Virus record (IMG/VR): IMGVR_UViG_3300025876_000119
Location: 1-22,794 of that record
Reading direction: 5' to 3' (one strand)
DNA: 22,794 nt
Origin: a virus
In this document: piece by piece, positions 20,810-22,794 of the stretch
Position numbering within the stretch: position 1 is the stretch's first letter
Layout: each line of letters opens with the position of its first letter
Notes under the pieces: generated by a model
The model's input: only the letters and a program-made list of their open reading frames with translations
The model's database searches: none
Told to the model about the DNA's origin: nothing
Program-made: the position numbers and the translations under genes

Positions 20810-22347
20810 GCCCGTGCCAGTGTGATGATAGCCTGAGTACTCAAGATAGTGACCGCAACGCTTACAGCGTTCTGTAAAGCAGACTTAGTGACGCGGGTAG
20901 GGTCGATGACGCCCATGTCAATCATGTCGCCGTACTCGCCAGTCTTAAGGTTGTAACCGCTGCCGTCAGGTGCCATACTGTAGTCAAAGTCTTCGCCGCA
21001 GTTCTCCATAATCTGATGCAAAGGAGCACGCAAAGCCTCACGCAATACTTCAGCAGCAGCACCCTTACGGTCTGATAACCAGTTGCTTAGGTTGTAAAGG
21101 GTGACGCCGCCGCCAGCAACAATGCCGTCTTGCATAGCAGCGCGGACAGCGCACACAGCATCGTCGACCCTGTCGTATAACTCCTTCTGCTCTAGGTCAG
21201 TATGGCCCCCAACCTCAATCACTCCTATACCTCCAGACAAGCCAGCGATGCGCTGGTTGATGAACTCTTTGTCGACGCGACGCTTGGTTAGTCGATATGC
21301 CTCCTGAAGCTCAGCGATGCGCTCGTCGATACCATCCTCTTTGTCGCCCTTGACAATGACAGTACTGTCGCGACCCACAACAACACGGTCAGCAAAACCC
21401 AAGTCGTCGAAAGCCATGAGGCTTAAGTCGTCGCCAGTCTTCTCACTGAAATACGTAGCACCAACGCTGACAGCCAAGTCTTGCATAAGCTCGTGCTGCT
21501 TATACCCGAAATTAGGAGGAGGAACAACACAGACCTTTAAACCCTTCTTGACAACATTGGCAGCAAGGGTGTTGATGACGTGAGTGCTGCACGGAGCAAC
21601 AATGAGAAGACGCTTGCCCTCACGGATGATAGGACCTAAGACGTTCTCGATACTTAAGATATTGTTTATCTCGCCGTCGCAGACCATAACGTGACAACCG
21701 TCTAGTATGCTCTCGTCACGGCTCTGGTCGTTGACGAACAACTCGCTGGCATAGCCACGGTCGAGCTTGAAACCATGAGTGACATCGAAACCAGTCTCGC
21801 TCGTCATACTCTTCTCGACAGTGACAACACCGTCTTTGCCAACCTCGCCATATACCTCAGCAATTAAATTGCCGATGGCCTTATCGTTGTTAGCACTGAT
21901 AGTAGCCACACTCCTCAAGTGCTTCTTGTTCAACCGACGGCTGCGACCGTCAAGCTCCGCAACAACATCTTTAGTCAAAGACACCATGTCGCGCAAGACG
22001 TCAGTCTTTTTGGTATCGCCACCCAATACCCGTAAGCCACCCTTGACCAAAGCCTCAGCCAAAACAATGCTAGTAGTAGTACCGTCGCCAGCCTCACTGG
22101 CCGTCCGGTCAGCAGCCTCCTTCATAATCCGTACCGCCAAGTTCTCGACAGGGTCAAGCAAGTCAACAGCCTTAGCCACAGTAACACCATCCTTAGTGAC
22201 CGTAATGCCATGGGTGTGGTGAGGACTCTCGATGAGTACCGTCTGGCCGCTAGGACCCAACGTACTCCTTACAGCTCGACTCAACTGCTCAATGCCGCTG
22301 ATGAGCTTGTCGCCTTCGAAGTGAAGGTCTTTAGGTATTTCATTCAT
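20806..22347 (-). CDS. groEL: GroEL chaperonin (phage-encoded)
   Basis: A 513-aa group I chaperonin that folds proteins in an ATP-driven double ring. ATP-site motifs: STLGPSGQTV (28-37; K and R of the usual GPKGRNV are replaced by S and Q), TKDGVTVA (51-58), AGDGTTTS (86-93; D88 equals the D87 of E. coli), GLSGGIGVIEVGG (369-381), VDDAVCAVRAAMQDGIVAGGG (394-414; D396 as the hydrolysis Asp). Apical helices align with E. coli Y199 (Y199 here), F204 (F204) and, by memory-based alignment, V263/V264 replaced by Ala262/Ala263. The C-terminal GGM tail is absent (ends ILSTQAIITLARA). The start at 22347 is chosen because the 40 codons before it run through a CT-repeat and are non-homologous. ATGA overlap with the next gene. 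Its role is presumably folding of phage structural proteins. Confidence 0.98.
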   Translation of the reverse strand: MNEIPKDLHFEGDKLISGIEQLSRAVRSTLGPSGQTVLIESPHHTHGITVTKDGVTVAKAVDLLDPVENLAVRIMKEAADRTASEAGDGTTTSIVLAEALVKGGLRVLGGDTKKTDVLRDMVSLTKDVVAELDGRSRRLNKKHLRSVATISANNDKAIGNLIAEVYGEVGKDGVVTVEKSMTSETGFDVTHGFKLDRGYASELFVNDQSRDESILDGCHVMVCDGEINNILSIENVLGPIIREGKRLLIVAPCSTHVINTLAANVVKKGLKVCVVPPPNFGYKQHELMQDLAVSVGATYFSEKTGDDLSLMAFDDLGFADRVVVGRDSTVIVKGDKEDGIDERIAELQEAYRLTKRRVDKEFINQRIAGLSGGIGVIEVGGHTDLEQKELYDRVDDAVCAVRAAMQDGIVAGGGVTLYNLSNWLSDRKGAAAEVLREALRAPLHQIMENCGEDFDYSMAPDGSGYNLKTGEYGDMIDMGVIDPTRVTKSALQNAVSVAVTILSTQAIITLARA

Positions 22348-22354
22348 AGTGACC

Positions 22355-22386
22355 CAAAGATACCATGTCGCAATGTCGATTTCAAA
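22355..22386 (-). promoter_or_regulatory. Bacteroidota-type promoter of groEL
   Basis: On the minus strand TTTG (22386-22383) is followed after 20 bp by TATCTTTG (22362-22355), a complete match to the Bacteroidota consensus TTTG/TTG-N17-23-TAnnTTTG. The -7 box ends 7 bp before the groEL ATG, so transcription probably begins within a few bases of the start codon, giving a nearly leaderless mRNA. It is the only full-consensus pair noticed ahead of a gene in the window. Confidence 0.75.
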
Positions 22387-22391
22387 CGCCC

Positions 22392-22442
<51 letters not shown>

Positions 22443-22521
22443 GAATAATAATTGACATTTCCGACACTGTAGCTGAAAACCAGCAACTTAGCCGTACACA
22501 AACTGGAATAAAACCGGTATG

Positions 22522-22543
22522 AAACCGACATTAGTGTCGATTT
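22522..22543. terminator. Small stem-loop with A and T flanks
   Basis: AAA-C-CGACA-TTAG-TGTCG-A-TTT: a 5-bp stem with a TTAG loop (22526-22539), extended by three A-T pairs after one mismatch. The plus strand continues into TTTT, so it could end rightward transcripts weakly, or work in both directions. Short stem, hence moderate confidence. Confidence 0.4.
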
Positions 22544-22558
22544 TGCCCGAACACAAGA

Positions 22559-22582
22559 GCACCCCGGACGTTTCCGAGGTGC
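22559..22582. terminator. Strong stem-loop, terminator or RNA-structure candidate
   Basis: GCACC-c-CGGA-CGTT-TCCG-a-GGTGC: nine base pairs with one internal C/A mismatch and a four-base loop. It is GC-rich and stable but has no long T-run on either side, so a classic intrinsic terminator is not assured. It probably closes a transcript entering from beyond the right edge or insulates the groEL promoter. Confidence 0.5.
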
Positions 22583-22598
22583 CCCACCTTAACCAAAT

Positions 22599-22620
22599 TG
22601 CTCGCACTTGTCTGCTCGCA
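22599..22620. repeat. 8-bp direct repeat, 14-bp period
   Basis: TGCTCGCA occurs at 22599-22606 and again at 22613-22620. Two copies with the same orientation and short spacing may be binding sites for a regulatory or replication protein, but two copies are too few to exclude chance. Confidence 0.35.
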
Positions 22621-22687
22621 GAGGGAAGGTAACCTTTTCAAAACAGGTGTATGGAGTGTTTGGGTTCAATACCATCTGACGCGCTGA

Positions 22688-22699
22688 CCCCGCTCGGGG
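22688..22699. repeat. GC-rich inverted repeat
   Basis: CCCC-GCTC-GGGG, a 4-bp GC stem with a four-base loop, followed by a T-rich stretch containing TCGA-type symmetry. Possible small terminator or structural element; no more can be said. Confidence 0.3.
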
Positions 22700-22739
22700 A
22701 AGTCGATTTGTTTTCGATAGGGGGGGTCGCGGTTGGGTT

Positions 22740-22794
22740 CCCCCGTCCGGATTTTTTGCCGTTTTGCTGTGGCAGTCCTGCCCGCCCCCGTCCG
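22740..22794. repeat. 10-bp direct repeat at the window edge
   Basis: CCCCCGTCCG is present at 22740-22749 and again at 22785-22794, 45 bp apart, the second copy ending exactly at the window end. Between them lies a T-run (ATTTTTTG) and an inverted repeat GGCAG-TC-CTGCC (22771-22782). This could be the start of a longer repeat array continuing beyond the window, or an unresolved contig end. Confidence 0.5.

Noticed and set aside
22640-22690. tRNA-like GGGTTCAATACC segment
   Set aside because: The T-arm stem does not pair properly, and no anticodon arm or acceptor stem could be built around it.

Overview
The window looks like part of a tailed double-stranded DNA bacteriophage genome (Caudoviricetes). 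The terminase large subunit, portal, scaffold and major capsid protein lie in the usual packaging/head order. A lysis peptidase, a large set of tail-fibre/appendage genes and a phage chaperonin operon accompany them. The host is most likely a member of the Bacteroidota, probably an aquatic flavobacterium-like organism. Three things point that way: a full-consensus Bacteroidota-type promoter (TTTG-N20-TATCTTTG) stands before groEL, start codons are preceded by A/T-rich sequence rather than Shine-Dalgarno motifs, and many small proteins look like those of uncultured marine phages. This is inference; no host gene is present.

Layout in order of minus-strand transcription (right to left). 22348-22794 is a 447-bp gene-free control region with a 17-unit AG tract, palindromes, hairpins and short direct repeats. 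22347-20304 is a chaperonin operon: groEL, a small conserved-looking gene, then groES. 20341-19919 is the only supported plus-strand gene, a winged-helix (MarR-like) protein; it converges on and overlaps groES by 38 bp. 19898-19119 is a cluster of five very small, mostly basic or membrane genes. 19035-16789 is a tandem run of four appendage genes sharing one N-terminal module. 16789-15666 holds a small basic protein, a GIY-YIG homing endonuclease and a 48-aa protein. 15666-9874 holds structural and adhesin-like genes, including a triplicated 817-aa protein and a BspA-like repeat protein. 9861-9045 is the probable lysis region (M15 peptidase and two small membrane proteins). 9043-7548 is a fibre gene and a small unknown. 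7551-1 is the packaging/head block: a protein with two GroES-like domains, a small-terminase candidate, TerL, portal, scaffold and the 5' part of the major capsid gene, which runs off the left edge.

Nearly all minus-strand genes are joined by ATGA, GTGA, TAATG or similar overlaps, so this is probably one or a few long polycistrons. The most striking theme is protein folding: a complete phage GroEL/GroES pair sits at one end, and a second, structurally different, tandem-domain GroES-like protein is embedded next to the terminase at the other. The second theme is modular receptor-binding/appendage genes: five proteins share an N-terminal module, four share a C-terminal module, and two large proteins are built from internal repeats. 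Functions of the small genes are mostly unknown.
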